In this document: positions 27,147 to 36,575 of the stretch, one piece after another
How positions within the stretch are numbered: the stretch's first letter is position 1
Layout of the letters: every line of letters begins with the position of its first letter
The notes under the pieces: generated by a model
Told to the model about the DNA's origin: nothing
The model's database searches: none
Seen by the model: only the letters and a program-made list of their open reading frames with translations
Made by a program: the position numbers and the translations under genes
Assembly: GCA_963798275.1 (NCBI GenBank)
Contig: CAWCTB010000017.1
Span: forward strand, 62,001-126,000
Length of the DNA stretch: 64,000 nt
Reading direction: 5' to 3'
Source of the DNA: CAWCTB01 sp963798275
Lineage (GTDB): Bacteria; Acidobacteriota; Terriglobia; Terriglobales; Acidobacteriaceae

Positions 27147-27848
27147 TCAGTTGAGATCGAAGAGCAGGAATTCGGCTTCGGTTTCGCCGGCGCTCGCCAG
27201 GCGCAGCGTTGACTCGGAGCTGACAGCGACGCCGTCGCCTTTCTTCACCTTGGTTCCGTTCACGTCGAGCTCCCCTCGCACCAACTGCACCCAGGCATGG
27301 CGTCCGGGAGCGAGCTCGTGCTGCAAGGTCTTGCCGGTTTCCAACAGCGAGGCGTAGACGCTGGCGTCCTGATTGATCTTCGTGGAGCCGTCGCGGGCAT
27401 CGCGGGAAGCGATCAGGCGGAGCTGGTTGAGCTTCTCTGCACGCGTAAACGTACGATCCTCGTAACTTGCCGGCAGGCCTTCCGCCTCGGGCATGATCCA
27501 GATCTGCAGCAGGTGCACGGGCGCAGCCGAGTTGTTGTACTCGCTGTGCACCACTCCGGTGCCGGCCGACATGCGCTGCACGTCGTGCTGCCGGATGGTG
27601 GCTTCGCGTCCGGTGCTGTCGCGGTGGCTCAACTCGCCGTCGACGATATAGGTGATGATTTCCATGTCGCGGTGGGGATGCGAGCCAAAGCCCTGGTTGG
27701 CGGCGATGACGTCTTCGTTGATGACGCGCAAGTCGCGAAAGTGCATGTGCTTGCGGTCGAAATAATTGGCAAACGAAAAGGTGTAGTGGGTGTCGAGCCA
27801 GCCGTAGTTGCCGTGACCGCGTTCCTGCGATGGCCTGAGGGTGATCAT
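27147..27848 (-). CDS. Pirin family protein (YhhW-like bicupin)
   Basis: 233 residues, the usual size. The N-terminal cupin shows the pirin metal-site pattern FGSHPHRDMEIITYIVDGELSHRDS with three His and a Glu, followed by VQRMSAGTGVVHSEYN. The C-terminal cupin is degenerate. Bacterial relatives such as YhhW oxidise quercetin-like flavonols in vitro; others act as redox sensors. A strong ribosome-binding site (GGGAGGACC) precedes the ATG. The next gene upstream on the same strand is a MarR regulator, and both upstream regions share TTCAAC-type half-sites, suggesting MarR control. Confidence 0.95.
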   Translation of the reverse strand: MITLRPSQERGHGNYGWLDTHYTFSFANYFDRKHMHFRDLRVINEDVIAANQGFGSHPHRDMEIITYIVDGELSHRDSTGREATIRQHDVQRMSAGTGVVHSEYNNSAAPVHLLQIWIMPEAEGLPASYEDRTFTRAEKLNQLRLIASRDARDGSTKINQDASVYASLLETGKTLQHELAPGRHAWVQLVRGELDVNGTKVKKGDGVAVSSESTLRLASAGETEAEFLLFDLN

Positions 27849-27880
27849 GTTGGTCCTCCCAAGTTCAATCCATAAGATGC

Positions 27881-27892
27881 TTCAACGTTAAA
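27881..27892. promoter_or_regulatory. Possible MarR binding site upstream of pirin
   Basis: TTCAACGTTAAA, a near-palindrome 33 bp before the pirin start, flanked by further TTCAAY half-sites at about 27864 and 27900. The MarR gene's own upstream region (28416-28445) has TTGAAG/TTGAGA elements around the palindrome AGTATACT. Confidence 0.35.
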
Positions 27893-27974
27893 CTAAGATT
27901 CAACCGCCTCGAGACAGCCGTAAGCTATTGCCGGGGAGGGCGTTCGGGTTACGAACCAGTCGGGTTTTGGCAAG

Positions 27975-28415
27975 TTACGGCTCGTCCTGGGTGCCGAGCT
28001 TGCGGCAGAGGTCTCCGAGCCGCTCCTGTTCGGCAGGGCTGAGTGCTTGAAAGAAATCAGTTATGGCGGCGGCGTGAAGAGGAAAGAGGCCGCGCATGAG
28101 GGTCTTGCCCTTCGAAGTCAACGCGAGGATCGAGACCCTGCGGTCTTCGGGACTTTGCTGGCGCAGTACCAGGCCACACTTTTCGAGGTTGCCGGCCACC
28201 ATGGTCAGGTTGCCGGCGGTGGTCAGGATTTTTTGTGCGATGTCGGTAAGGGACATGGGGCCGAGGTGATAGAGGGCCTCGAGCACGGCGAACTGGCTGA
28301 GGGTGAGTCCGGTGTCGCCGAGATGGCGGGAGGCGCAGGAGCGTGCCGCGTTGGCGGCGCGCAGCAGACGGACGTAGGTGCGCAGGGCGAGGCGTTGTTG
28401 GGATTTTGGCGGCAT
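27975..28415 (-). CDS. MarR-family transcriptional regulator
   Basis: 146 residues, a typical MarR winged-helix dimer. LTLSQFAVLEALYHLGPMSL followed by TDIAQKILTTAGNLTMVAGNLE is the helix-turn-helix; RQQSPEDRRVSILALTSKGK is the basic wing signature with the DRR motif. It lies 127 bp upstream of the pirin gene on the same strand. MarR-pirin pairs are common and usually respond to phenolic or redox-active compounds; the ligand here is unknown. Confidence 0.93.
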   Translation of the reverse strand: MPPKSQQRLALRTYVRLLRAANAARSCASRHLGDTGLTLSQFAVLEALYHLGPMSLTDIAQKILTTAGNLTMVAGNLEKCGLVLRQQSPEDRRVSILALTSKGKTLMRGLFPLHAAAITDFFQALSPAEQERLGDLCRKLGTQDEP

Positions 28416-28836
28416 GTTGAGAAGTATACTACGATGTTGAAGTAACTAATACGGATTCGCAGGGCACACCTGCCGCCCCTACGGGGCTCGGAAGTCCACT
28501 TGAAGGACGCAACCCAGCGTTCCACTCCCCCAACGAACGCAAAGGCAGCGTTCGTCGGGGCCCCGTTCCACGCTGGGCATGTGTAGAACCGGCTGCGCGG
28601 CCGGGTACAGGTAAAAGCAGTGCCGCCCTCGCCACACGCTGCTCGCAAAACCGGCGAGCGGCGTAAGCGTGGCCACGGGCTGTCGCTTCTGGGTGGAAGG
28701 AGCAGCGATGGGGTTCATCAAACTCTCGTGGGCTGGGAGGTCCTAGTTTACTTCGCCAGTTGCTGCACTCCGCTCAGGGCGACGGTCGCATAGTGAACCG
28801 CGGATGGTGAATCGAGCATTCTGATTTCGCTGAGCG
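28416..28836. other. 420-bp non-coding region with a long hairpin and a repeat remnant
   Basis: No gene is supported. The stretch is GC-rich and highly structured: a 65-bp hairpin at 28513-28577 (separate entry), an inverted GC-rich pair near 28585-28670, and at 28766-28783 an 18-bp piece (CACTCCGCTCAGGGCGAC) that resembles the end of the dispersed repeat at 20234 and 29876. Confidence 0.5.
28513..28577. repeat. Long structured hairpin element
   Basis: Outer arms CCCAGCGT / ACGCTGGG, middle CCCC / GGGG and inner arms ACGAACGC / GCGTTCGT pair around a 7-base loop, making a 65-nt near-complete hairpin. It is downstream of no obvious gene end, so it looks like a REP or MITE-type element or a small structured RNA rather than a terminator. 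Confidence 0.55.
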
Positions 28837-29727
28837 TTATTTACTCTCCGGCAGGCCGGCGTTGTCGGCGGCGAGCTTGGCGGTGGCACTCCAGTCGAGG
28901 TTTTCCATGCCGCGGGCGATGGCAGTCAGCATGTGGTCGTGGATTACGCTGGCAAATGGCAAAGGCACATCGACGGCTTCGGCGGCGGCGATGGCGAGCT
29001 TGGAATCCTTGAGGCCAAGCCGCATTTTGAAACCGGCCGGGGAGTAGCGCTGGTCAGCGATGATGCCGCCGTAGGTCTGGTAGACCGGAGCCGAGAACAG
29101 CGAGTTGGTAAGGAAGTCGACATACTGGTGCGGATCGACACCGTATTTGCGGGTGAGCGCAATGGCTTCGCCGAGCGACTCGATGATGGTGGAGATCAGG
29201 AAATTGCCGGTGAGCTTGACCACGTTAGCCATCTCGGGCAGCTCTCCCATGACAAACAGACGCTGGCCCAGCGCCTCCAGCACGGGGCGGCAATGCTCGA
29301 TGGTTTGCGGCTTGCCGGCAGCGACCACGAAGAGTTTGCGGGCCTCGGCGGCCTCGGGACGCCCGAAGACCGGAGCGGCGATGTAATGCTGGCCATTGCG
29401 GGCGTGTTCTTCGGCAAGATGCTTGGAGAGCGCGACGCTGATGGTGCTGCAAGAAATGTGCACCGAGCCTTTGGGTAATTTGTTGGCCAGGCCGGCCGGT
29501 CCCAGCACGCTGGCTTCGACGGCGGGATCGTCAGCCAGCATGGTGATGGCGATCTCCGCGGTCTGCGCGGCCTCGCCCGGAGTGGGCGCGACTTTCGCGC
29601 CACTGGCCTGCAACTCTGCAGCCTTAGAGAGGGTGCGATTCCAGACAGTAACTTCGTGGCCGGCCTTCAATAGATGTCGCGCCATCGGAGTTCCCATGTT
29701 GCCGAGACCAAGGAATGCGATTTTCAT
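28837..29727 (-). CDS. NAD(P)-dependent beta-hydroxyacid dehydrogenase (6-phosphogluconate dehydrogenase-like)
   Basis: 296 residues from ATG 29727, where the Rossmann domain begins directly (MKIAFLGLGNMGTPMARHLL). The longer frame upstream runs through a dispersed repeat and is not real. GLGNMG is the NAD(P) loop; ISCSTISVALS replaces the usual DxSTxSP substrate segment; GAPVFGRPEAA-like APVFGRPEAAEA and KLTGNFLISTIIESLGEA carry the conserved catalytic lysine. Family members reduce or oxidise 3-hydroxyacids such as 3-hydroxyisobutyrate, tartronate semialdehyde or succinic semialdehyde; the substrate is not clear. Neighbours do not help. Confidence 0.92.
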   Translation of the reverse strand: MKIAFLGLGNMGTPMARHLLKAGHEVTVWNRTLSKAAELQASGAKVAPTPGEAAQTAEIAITMLADDPAVEASVLGPAGLANKLPKGSVHISCSTISVALSKHLAEEHARNGQHYIAAPVFGRPEAAEARKLFVVAAGKPQTIEHCRPVLEALGQRLFVMGELPEMANVVKLTGNFLISTIIESLGEAIALTRKYGVDPHQYVDFLTNSLFSAPVYQTYGGIIADQRYSPAGFKMRLGLKDSKLAIAAAEAVDVPLPFASVIHDHMLTAIARGMENLDWSATAKLAADNAGLPESK

Positions 29728-29875
29728 GTGGTAATGGATGCGGGGCAGGGCGGGAGAGGTGCAAGGGTAAGTAGAGGAAAAAGACCCAGACGAGCAGAGG
29801 AAGCTTGGCTTCGGGCTCGACCCCGACCGCTTCGGGACAGCAGTGATCAAGTTGAGGGTTGGTCGTGAGGATAGA

Positions 29876-29928
29876 GGTTCTTCGACTTCGTTCGGTCGCC
29901 CAAGCGACCTCACTTCGCTCAGGATGAC
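29876..29928 (+). repeat. Dispersed intergenic repeat, copy 2
   Basis: 53 bp differing at five positions from the copy at 20234-20286. The internal pairing GGTCGC / GCGACC is kept although the bases between have changed, which supports a structured element. It lies upstream of the dehydrogenase gene. Confidence 0.8.
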
Positions 29929-29985
29929 CACACAAATCAGAATGACCACACGGATCACAACGACAGCCCAAAGAGTTGCCGTAGT

Positions 29986-32716
29986 TCACCGTAGGTTGAC
30001 GGTCTGCGGATCGACATTCCAGCCATCGACGATGATGTGCGATGCGCCGGCAGGTGTGTCTTCTGGGCGATAGTGAAGCGTGATACGGCGGGACTCGCCG
30101 GGCAGCAGGGTGACGAAGTTGTCGCTCCAGAAAGCAACTACATCTTGATCGCTCGATTTAGTCAGCCGCAGGTGAACCATGAAGGCGAAGGCCTTGCTGG
30201 TGTTCTGCAAGGTGAGCGCGCGTTCCGCGAAACCATCCTGCGCTTTGTGGCGGCGGAGAGCGACGTTTTGACTGTCACCTTGGGCAGGTCCTGCAGCGCG
30301 GTCAGGTCGGCGTAGGCGCTCTGCGGCGTGTTGACGCCGGTGGTTTTTGCCCAGTCGAGTGCGTCAGCCTGGGTCGAGAGCCAGTAGAAATTGTCGCTGG
30401 TGACTCTGCCAAAGCGGTCGGTGGCAGCCAGCTTCAGGAAGTAGGTGGTCGAGAGATCGGGTAGTTGCGGAACCGTGAACGCTACGGACTCACTTTGTCG
30501 GGTCCGACGTCCACCATGGCGTCTTGCGACCATCTTCTCAGTACCATCGAGGTTGTACAACGTGGCGCAGACCCTGACTACGTAGGATGTTAGTGAGTTC
30601 ACTGACCACGACGATCGATCGATCGTTGTAGGAGTACAGCACGTGCATGGGCTCGTTGGCCTTCTTCGTCCCGTAATAGCCGCCACCGGGCACGAGGTAG
30701 TAATCGTAGAGGTGCCAGATGATCGAAGGCCAGGCATTGTTCAGCATCCACTGCACTACGCCGGTGGAGTTGTATTTGTTGCGCAGGAAGGCCTCGAACA
30801 TGGCGCGCTCGCCTTCGTAATCCATGGCATAGGCCTTGCGGATGAAGTCGTTCAGGTCCTTCGGCGCGCCGTAGCGGTGCTCCAGCGAAGTGTTGTAGAA
30901 GTCGATGCTCTGGAAACGTTCGCCGCCGGCGTGGTAGCCCCAGTCGTCGTTCTGCGGCCAGAGCTTGTCGGCGGGCAGAAAGCGCCGCAGGCTCTCCGGC
31001 GTGGGGATCGCGGGGCCGGGCTGGTTTCGGTGTTGAAGCCTTCGGCGCCGCCTTCTTTGGTTCCCAGCAGCCAGTAGTTCGGGGGAACGTAGTCGTAGGG
31101 CCCGGTCATCTTCACGCCGGATGGGCCGGTGACCAGTGTCGGCGTACCTGATGCGGACGACAGACCGTGGGGTTCGGCCATTGCTCTTCCTGCAGGACGC
31201 GGAGGTACATCTTCTCGACATCGACCGGCGGTGGATTGTCGCTGCCGTAGAGCCACACGAAGACGCTGGGATGATTGCGCAGCAGGCGCGCCTGATCGCG
31301 CTGCGCCGCTTCGGCGATCTTCCATTGCTCCGGGCCCCAGTCGTTCCAGCGCTCCCACATATCGCAGCAACACCAGCCGGGCATGATGAGAATGCCGTAC
31401 TTGTCGGCCAAATCGTAGAAGGCCGACTCTTCGAGCTTGCCTTCGAGACGGATAGTGTTCAGGCCCATGTCGCGCACGTAGCGAAATTCGATGTCCATGC
31501 GCTTGGGGTCGGAGCGGAGGAACATGTCGGGCGCCCAGCCTCCGCCACGAATGACGATGGGAACGCCATTGATCTTGAAGAGGCGGCGGTTCGCGGCATT
31601 GTTGATTTCTGAGGTGACCTCGCGAATGCCGAAAGGAACGTCGTGGGCTTCTGAGGAGCCGGCCGGCGACGGTAGCGCTGACGCGCGCGTGATACAGGTG
31701 CGGCGAACCCAACTGGGCGGGCCACCACAGTTGCGGATTCTTGATGGTCAGCTCGGGGAATTGTTCTGGAGCGAACGTGATGGTCTTGTGCTCGTTGGCC
31801 GCGAGGGAGACGTCCTGGTGAATGCTCCTGCCGTCGATGTCCCAGGCGACGGCGGCGGTTACTGGCTGCGCGGAGATGTTCCAGGCCTCGACGATCGGGG
31901 TAAGCCGGGCGATAGAGTAGTTGTCTTCGAGCTTCGACGCGACGTAGGGAAAGCGCAGCTCAACGGAGCCGCTGGCGGTGAGGTAGACCTCGCGGAAGAG
32001 GCCGGTGTTCTTGTCGGGCGGCGATGGGTTCCAGTCGACCCAGGTGATGCCGAGGTCTTCCTTGGTCTGGGGGAAGACTTCGATGGCGAGGTGTTGGGCT
32101 TGCCTGCGAACAGGGCATCGGTGAGGTTAAATTCGAAGACGCGCCAGGTGCCGGCGATGTCGTTCTTGTTGGCAACCTGCTTGCCGTTGAGCCACACGTC
32201 AGCGCGGTAGTTAACGCCGTCGAGATGGAGCGCAACCTGATGGCCGGCAAAATCAGCCGGGAGCCGGAACTCGGTGCGATACCACCAGCCGCATTTGTAG
32301 GGGCTGGTATCGAGCATCGAGAGATTCGAAAAGAGCCCACCGATGGGATAGTCCATGCCGGGAAGCTTGAGCAGGTTCTTGCCAAAGAACGGATCTTTGA
32401 TGATGCCGTTCGCCACCTGCGTTGCCACGACGGTCGTCGGAACCGTGGCGGGCATCCAGCCCGCGGCTTGGTAGGACGGCGAAGAGATCTGCGCGCCGCT
32501 GACCTGACGCGGGTCGGGCTTCAATTCGGCCGGGGCCGGGGCACCGCTGAGAACGCAGGACGATTGAATCTGCCATCCCGAGTGGAGGTCGAGTCGCTGC
32601 GATGGGCCTGTTTTGGGAATACCGCCGGATTTTTCAGTTGCGGACGCGGCGAGGCTGCTGATCAAGAGGAGAATTATGGAGAGTGGCAGGCAGCGAGCGA
32701 ATGAGATGCGAATCAT
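29986..32716 (-). pseudogene. Glycoside hydrolase family 2, exo-beta-glucosaminidase/mannosidase-like, broken by about eight frameshifts
   Basis: Joined across frames this is one secreted GH2 enzyme of about 900 residues. It has a signal peptide from ATG 32716 (ISFARCLPLSIILLLISSLAA), a jelly-roll sugar-binding domain (HSGWQIQSS ... GWWYRTEFRLPADFAGHQ ... LDGVNYRADVWLNGKQVANK), an Ig-like domain, the TIM barrel (INGVPIVIRGGGWAPDMFLR; FVWLYGSDN; GFNTETS) and Ig-like C-terminal domains. The Asp of GSDN and the Glu of NTETS match what I recall as acid/base and nucleophile of CsxA-type exo-glucosaminidases. Frame changes lie near 32097, 31663, 31162, 31016, 30603, 30525, 30490 and 30249, of both signs, three or four in C or G runs. 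Sequence between them is well conserved, with no scattered stop substitutions. It is divergent from a TonB receptor, so it could be part of a chitosan or mannan uptake locus. Confidence 0.85.
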
Positions 32717-32905
32717 GGCTGGTCTCCGAAATGTGATGAACAGCAATAGCCGGCCTCGAACGGACGCAGTATAGACGAGAGGAGGCAAACCGCAGCTCCC
32801 GAGCTTAACCGGACTCGGCAGATCGCAGTCATTGAGTATCGTAACAGATCGAATATGTTCGGTTGAGTCAGCGACTCTTCCACGCCCTGGACAGACAAGT
32901 ATCGC

Positions 32906-32953
32906 GTCAAATACAGGATTTTATTTGACTCGTGTACGCCGCAGTGCTAGCTT
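32906..32953 (+). promoter_or_regulatory. Operator-like inverted repeat overlapping a candidate promoter of the TonB receptor
   Basis: GTCAAATA-N8-TATTTGAC is a perfect 8-bp inverted repeat at 32906-32929. Its right arm contains TTGACT (32925-32930), followed 17 bp later by TAGCTT (32948-32953), a plausible -35/-10 pair, placing the start about 65 bp downstream. A repressor here would block the promoter. The 304-bp gap is shared with the divergent GH2 gene. Confidence 0.5.
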
Positions 32954-33020
32954 TTCTGGTCAGTAATGCGCCACCTCATGGAATGGATGTGATCGAATTC
33001 GATCTATTAAAGGGGGCGGT

Positions 33021-36000
33021 ATGGGTACTCTACGTTGGGTTGCTCTCCTCTTCTGTTTCTCGCTACTGCTTTCCGCCAGCATTGTACTCGCCCAGGACAG
33101 CGGGCAAATTACCGGGACGGTTCACGATCCCAGTGGAGCGATTGTTGCGAACGCGACAGTAACCGTGAGCAGTCCCGAGCGCGGTATCAACCGGCAGACG
33201 GCCACCAACTCTGACGGCATCTACACGGTAAGTGGTCTGCCGGGTGGGAACTACAACCTCCTCATCGCCGCTCCCGGCTTCCAGAAGTACCAAGCAATGA
33301 ACATTGTGCTGCGAGTAGCGCAGAAGACGCGGGCCGACGCGACGCTGACCGTGGGGGCTGCTTCCACGGAGGTGACCGTAGAGGGAAGTGGCATCGGCCA
33401 GGTCGAAACCCAGTCCTCGGAAATGTCGGGTGTGATCACGGGGAAGGAAATTTCACAACTGCAGCTGAATGGGCGCAACTTTACGCAGCTGGCGACGCTG
33501 ACTCCCGGGGTCAGCAACCAGAGCGGGCAGGACGAAGGCACGGTGGGTATCAACGGAAACGTGGCGTTCAGCTTTAACGGCGGCCGCACCGAGTACAACA
33601 ACTGGGAACTGGACGGCGGCGACAACATGGACAACGGCAGCAACTCCACGCTCAATGTCTACCCCAGCATCGACGCCATCGCCGAGGTCAAGGTGCTGAC
33701 TTCGAATTACGGCGCGCAGTATGGACGCAGCGGTTCGGGCACGGTCGAGGTGGAAACCAAGTCGGGCACCAGCAGCTTTCACGGGGACGGGTACGAGTTC
33801 GTGCGCAACACTGCCTTCAATGCCCGGAACTACTTTCAGTCGGAGGTTCCTCCGTACCACAAGAATGACTTCGGCTATACATTGGGTGGACCCATCTTCA
33901 TCCCGGGTCACTACAACACGAATAAGCAGAAGACGTTCTTCTTCTGGTCGCAGGAATGGCGCAAGGAGAGCGTACCGGGCGCAATTTTCAATACAACCGT
34001 TCCCTCCATGGCGGAGCGTCAGGGGAACTTCAGCGATGTGTGTCCCGGGCCGGATTGCCCCAACATTGGCCCGGTCGTGCCGGTCAGCCCCGTAGGACAG
34101 GCGTTACTGCAACTGATACCGGAACCCAACTCCGGAACGAACGGCTTCAACCTGTCGCCGGTACTACCGACCGACTGGAGGGAGGAGCTGCTGCGCATCG
34201 ACCAGAACATCGGGTCCAAGTGGCATGCCATGTTCCGCTATACGCATGATACGTGGAGCACCGTGTCTCCCACGTCACAGTGGACCGGCAGCAGTTTCCC
34301 GACGGTCGAGACCAACTTCAGCGGACCGGCTACCAGCCTGGTGGCCCGGGTGACTACGAACTTCACAAACACGCTATTGAACGAATTTGTCTTCAGCTAC
34401 ACGACCGATCACATCTACTTTTCCTCCACCGGCTATCCCAACCCGACGGCGTGGCAGCGTCCGAGTAATCTGCCGATGGGCTACCTGTTCAACAACGGGT
34501 TTGGGGGCAAGCTACCGACGATCAACGTGACGGGCGGGCTCTCGTTCAACACCATGTACGAAGACCCCAATGGCGAGTGGCCGGAAGGAAAGTACAACTC
34601 GAACCCGACGTATACCTTCCGGGACAACATTACGAAGTCCGTCGGACGTCACATTCTGCAATTTGGCGCCTATTACGTGGCGGCCCAAAAGAACGAGCTG
34701 AGCAGCGTGATGGTAAACGGCACGCTGGGATTCGATCCGACGGCCAGCATCAGCACGGGCAATGCCTTTGCCGACCTGCTTACGGGCAACATCGCCAGCT
34801 TTGGCCAGGGCAGCACGAATCTGAAGTTCTACAACCGGTACAAAATCCTGGAGCCCTACATTCAAGACGACTGGCGGGTTACTCAGCGGCTCACCCTGAG
34901 CCTGGGTTTCCGGCTCAGCATGTTCGGCACCTACCGGGAGAAATACAACGATGCCTATAACTGGGATCCGAAAGCCTACGATCCGAATACCGCTCCGAAG
35001 ATTGACACCGACGGTTCGGTGACAGGATTTGCCGGAGCGCTGATTCCCGGATCGGGCAATCCGCTCGATGGGCTGGTGCGGTGCGGCGTGAACGGCGTTC
35101 CGGCCGGATGCATGCAGGGCCACCTGTTCAATCCAGCGCCCAGAATTGGCTTCGCGTGGGACCCGCGAGGGGATGGGAAGACAGCGATTCGCGCCGGCTA
35201 CGGCATCTTCTTCGAGCACACGAACGGTAACGAAGCCAACACGGAAGGCATCGAGGGCCAGACTTCACCACTGTTGCAGACGGCGACGCAGTACAACGTC
35301 GTGGGCTACGAGAACATCGGCTCGGGTGGTTCGTCGACTGAGCCGACCTTCCCGTACACCTTCTACTCGATCCCAACCAACGCGGTTTGGCCCTATGTTC
35401 AGCAGTGGCATTTGGACGTGCAGCAGCAGGTATTCAAGGACGCGGTTCTGACGATTTCCTATGTTGGGAGCGCCGGGGTTCACCTCAACCGGCAAAGCGA
35501 CTTGAACCAGATCTATCCGACGCCGCTGTCGCAAAATCCGTATGCTTCGGGGGAGGCAATCGGACCGAACGATTGTTCCACCTTCACCACGCCAAGTGGG
35601 GTTGCGATCACGGGCCAAGCGGCGATCAACCTGCAAGTGGCGTGCGGCTCCGATCCGAATCCCTTCCGGCCGTACCAGGGGATCGGCAGCATCACGTGGC
35701 TGCAAAATGCCGCTTCCTCCAACTACAACGCGATGCAAGTATCGTTCCGGCGTAACGTGGGGGCTTTGCAGATCAATGCGGCTTACACCTGGAGTCATGC
35801 CATCGACGACTCCTCCGACCGGTATGACGCCACCTTTGTCAACACCTACAATCCGGCGATGAACCGGGCGAGTTCGAACTTCGATATGCGGCAAATGCTC
35901 AACATTGGGTACGTGTGGGACATGCCGTTCTTCAAGACACCGGGATTGGCAAACAAAATCCTCGGGGGATGGGAGCTGTCGGGCATCACCAGTTGGCTGA

Positions 36001-36479
36001 CCGGCACACCGTACACGGTGACGAATGCCTCGCAGTACACCGACAACGCGGGGGTGGGGAATGGCGTGGGCACGGGCTCGTATGCGGACAGGATTGGCGA
36101 TCCGACTTCGAATATTCCCAATATCCCCAACCCGGGATTCGGTCCGCTGATCGGCAATCCGAATGCCTTTGCCGCCCCGCGTGGCCTGACCTTCGGGGAT
36201 TCGGGCCGAAATTCCATGCGCAATCCCAGCTATACGAACTGGAACATGGCGTTGTTTAAGAACTTCCCGGTAAAGGAGAGCATGGCATTCCAGTTCAGGG
36301 CGGAAGCGTTCAACATCTTCAACCACACGGAATGGGGACCGATCGCAGGCGATGCTGGTTCGGCCGCCAGCAACGGCGGATCAGCAGGAACCAACGGATT
36401 TGGAGCGGCAGACTTCCTGTATATCGGTACGGCACACCCCGCTCGAATTCTGCAGCTCGGTCTGAAGTTTCTCTTCTAG
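33021..36479 (+). CDS. TonB-dependent receptor, Oar-like, with carboxypeptidase-regulatory N-terminal domain
   Basis: 1152 residues, intact. The start ATG 33021 has AGGGGG upstream and begins a signal peptide (LRWVALLFCFSLLLSASIVLAQ). An Ig-like CarboxypepD_reg domain (about 28-110; ITGTVHDPSGAIVANATVTV) precedes a plug-like domain (LQLNGRNFTQLATLTPGV; EVKVLTSNYGAQYGRSGSG) and a long barrel ending in RILQLGLKFLF with a terminal Phe. Like the receptor at 816, it should import a large substrate across the outer membrane. The divergent GH2 glucosidase-like gene and the shared inverted repeat suggest a carbohydrate substrate, but this is an inference. A strong terminator follows. Confidence 0.93.
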   Translation: MGTLRWVALLFCFSLLLSASIVLAQDSGQITGTVHDPSGAIVANATVTVSSPERGINRQTATNSDGIYTVSGLPGGNYNLLIAAPGFQKYQAMNIVLRVAQKTRADATLTVGAASTEVTVEGSGIGQVETQSSEMSGVITGKEISQLQLNGRNFTQLATLTPGVSNQSGQDEGTVGINGNVAFSFNGGRTEYNNWELDGGDNMDNGSNSTLNVYPSIDAIAEVKVLTSNYGAQYGRSGSGTVEVETKSGTSSFHGDGYEFVRNTAFNARNYFQSEVPPYHKNDFGYTLGGPIFIPGHYNTNKQKTFFFWSQEWRKESVPGAIFNTTVPSMAERQGNFSDVCPGPDCPNIGPVVPVSPVGQALLQLIPEPNSGTNGFNLSPVLPTDWREELLRIDQNIGSKWHAMFRYTHDTWSTVSPTSQWTGSSFPTVETNFSGPATSLVARVTTNFTNTLLNEFVFSYTTDHIYFSSTGYPNPTAWQRPSNLPMGYLFNNGFGGKLPTINVTGGLSFNTMYEDPNGEWPEGKYNSNPTYTFRDNITKSVGRHILQFGAYYVAAQKNELSSVMVNGTLGFDPTASISTGNAFADLLTGNIASFGQGSTNLKFYNRYKILEPYIQDDWRVTQRLTLSLGFRLSMFGTYREKYNDAYNWDPKAYDPNTAPKIDTDGSVTGFAGALIPGSGNPLDGLVRCGVNGVPAGCMQGHLFNPAPRIGFAWDPRGDGKTAIRAGYGIFFEHTNGNEANTEGIEGQTSPLLQTATQYNVVGYENIGSGGSSTEPTFPYTFYSIPTNAVWPYVQQWHLDVQQQVFKDAVLTISYVGSAGVHLNRQSDLNQIYPTPLSQNPYASGEAIGPNDCSTFTTPSGVAITGQAAINLQVACGSDPNPFRPYQGIGSITWLQNAASSNYNAMQVSFRRNVGALQINAAYTWSHAIDDSSDRYDATFVNTYNPAMNRASSNFDMRQMLNIGYVWDMPFFKTPGLANKILGGWELSGITSWLTGTPYTVTNASQYTDNAGVGNGVGTGSYADRIGDPTSNIPNIPNPGFGPLIGNPNAFAAPRGLTFGDSGRNSMRNPSYTNWNMALFKNFPVKESMAFQFRAEAFNIFNHTEWGPIAGDAGSAASNGGSAGTNGFGAADFLYIGTAHPARILQLGLKFLF

Positions 36480-36506
36480 CAGAACAAGAAGCTAGTAGTG
36501 TTGTGA

Positions 36507-36538
36507 GCGCCAGCGAACCGGCTGGCGCATTTTTCTTT
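36507..36538 (+). terminator. Rho-independent terminator of the second TonB receptor
   Basis: A perfect 8-bp stem GCGCCAGC / GCTGGCGC, loop GAACCG, followed by ATTTTTCTTT, 27 bp after the stop. Confidence 0.92.
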
Positions 36539-36575
36539 CGGTAGAGGTTGAGTTCCGCTATCATGCCCGAAAGTC

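Noticed and set aside
28223..28721. Minus-strand proteins between the MarR gene and the dehydrogenase
   Set aside because: Overlapping frames in a palindromic non-coding stretch, no start signals, no domain.
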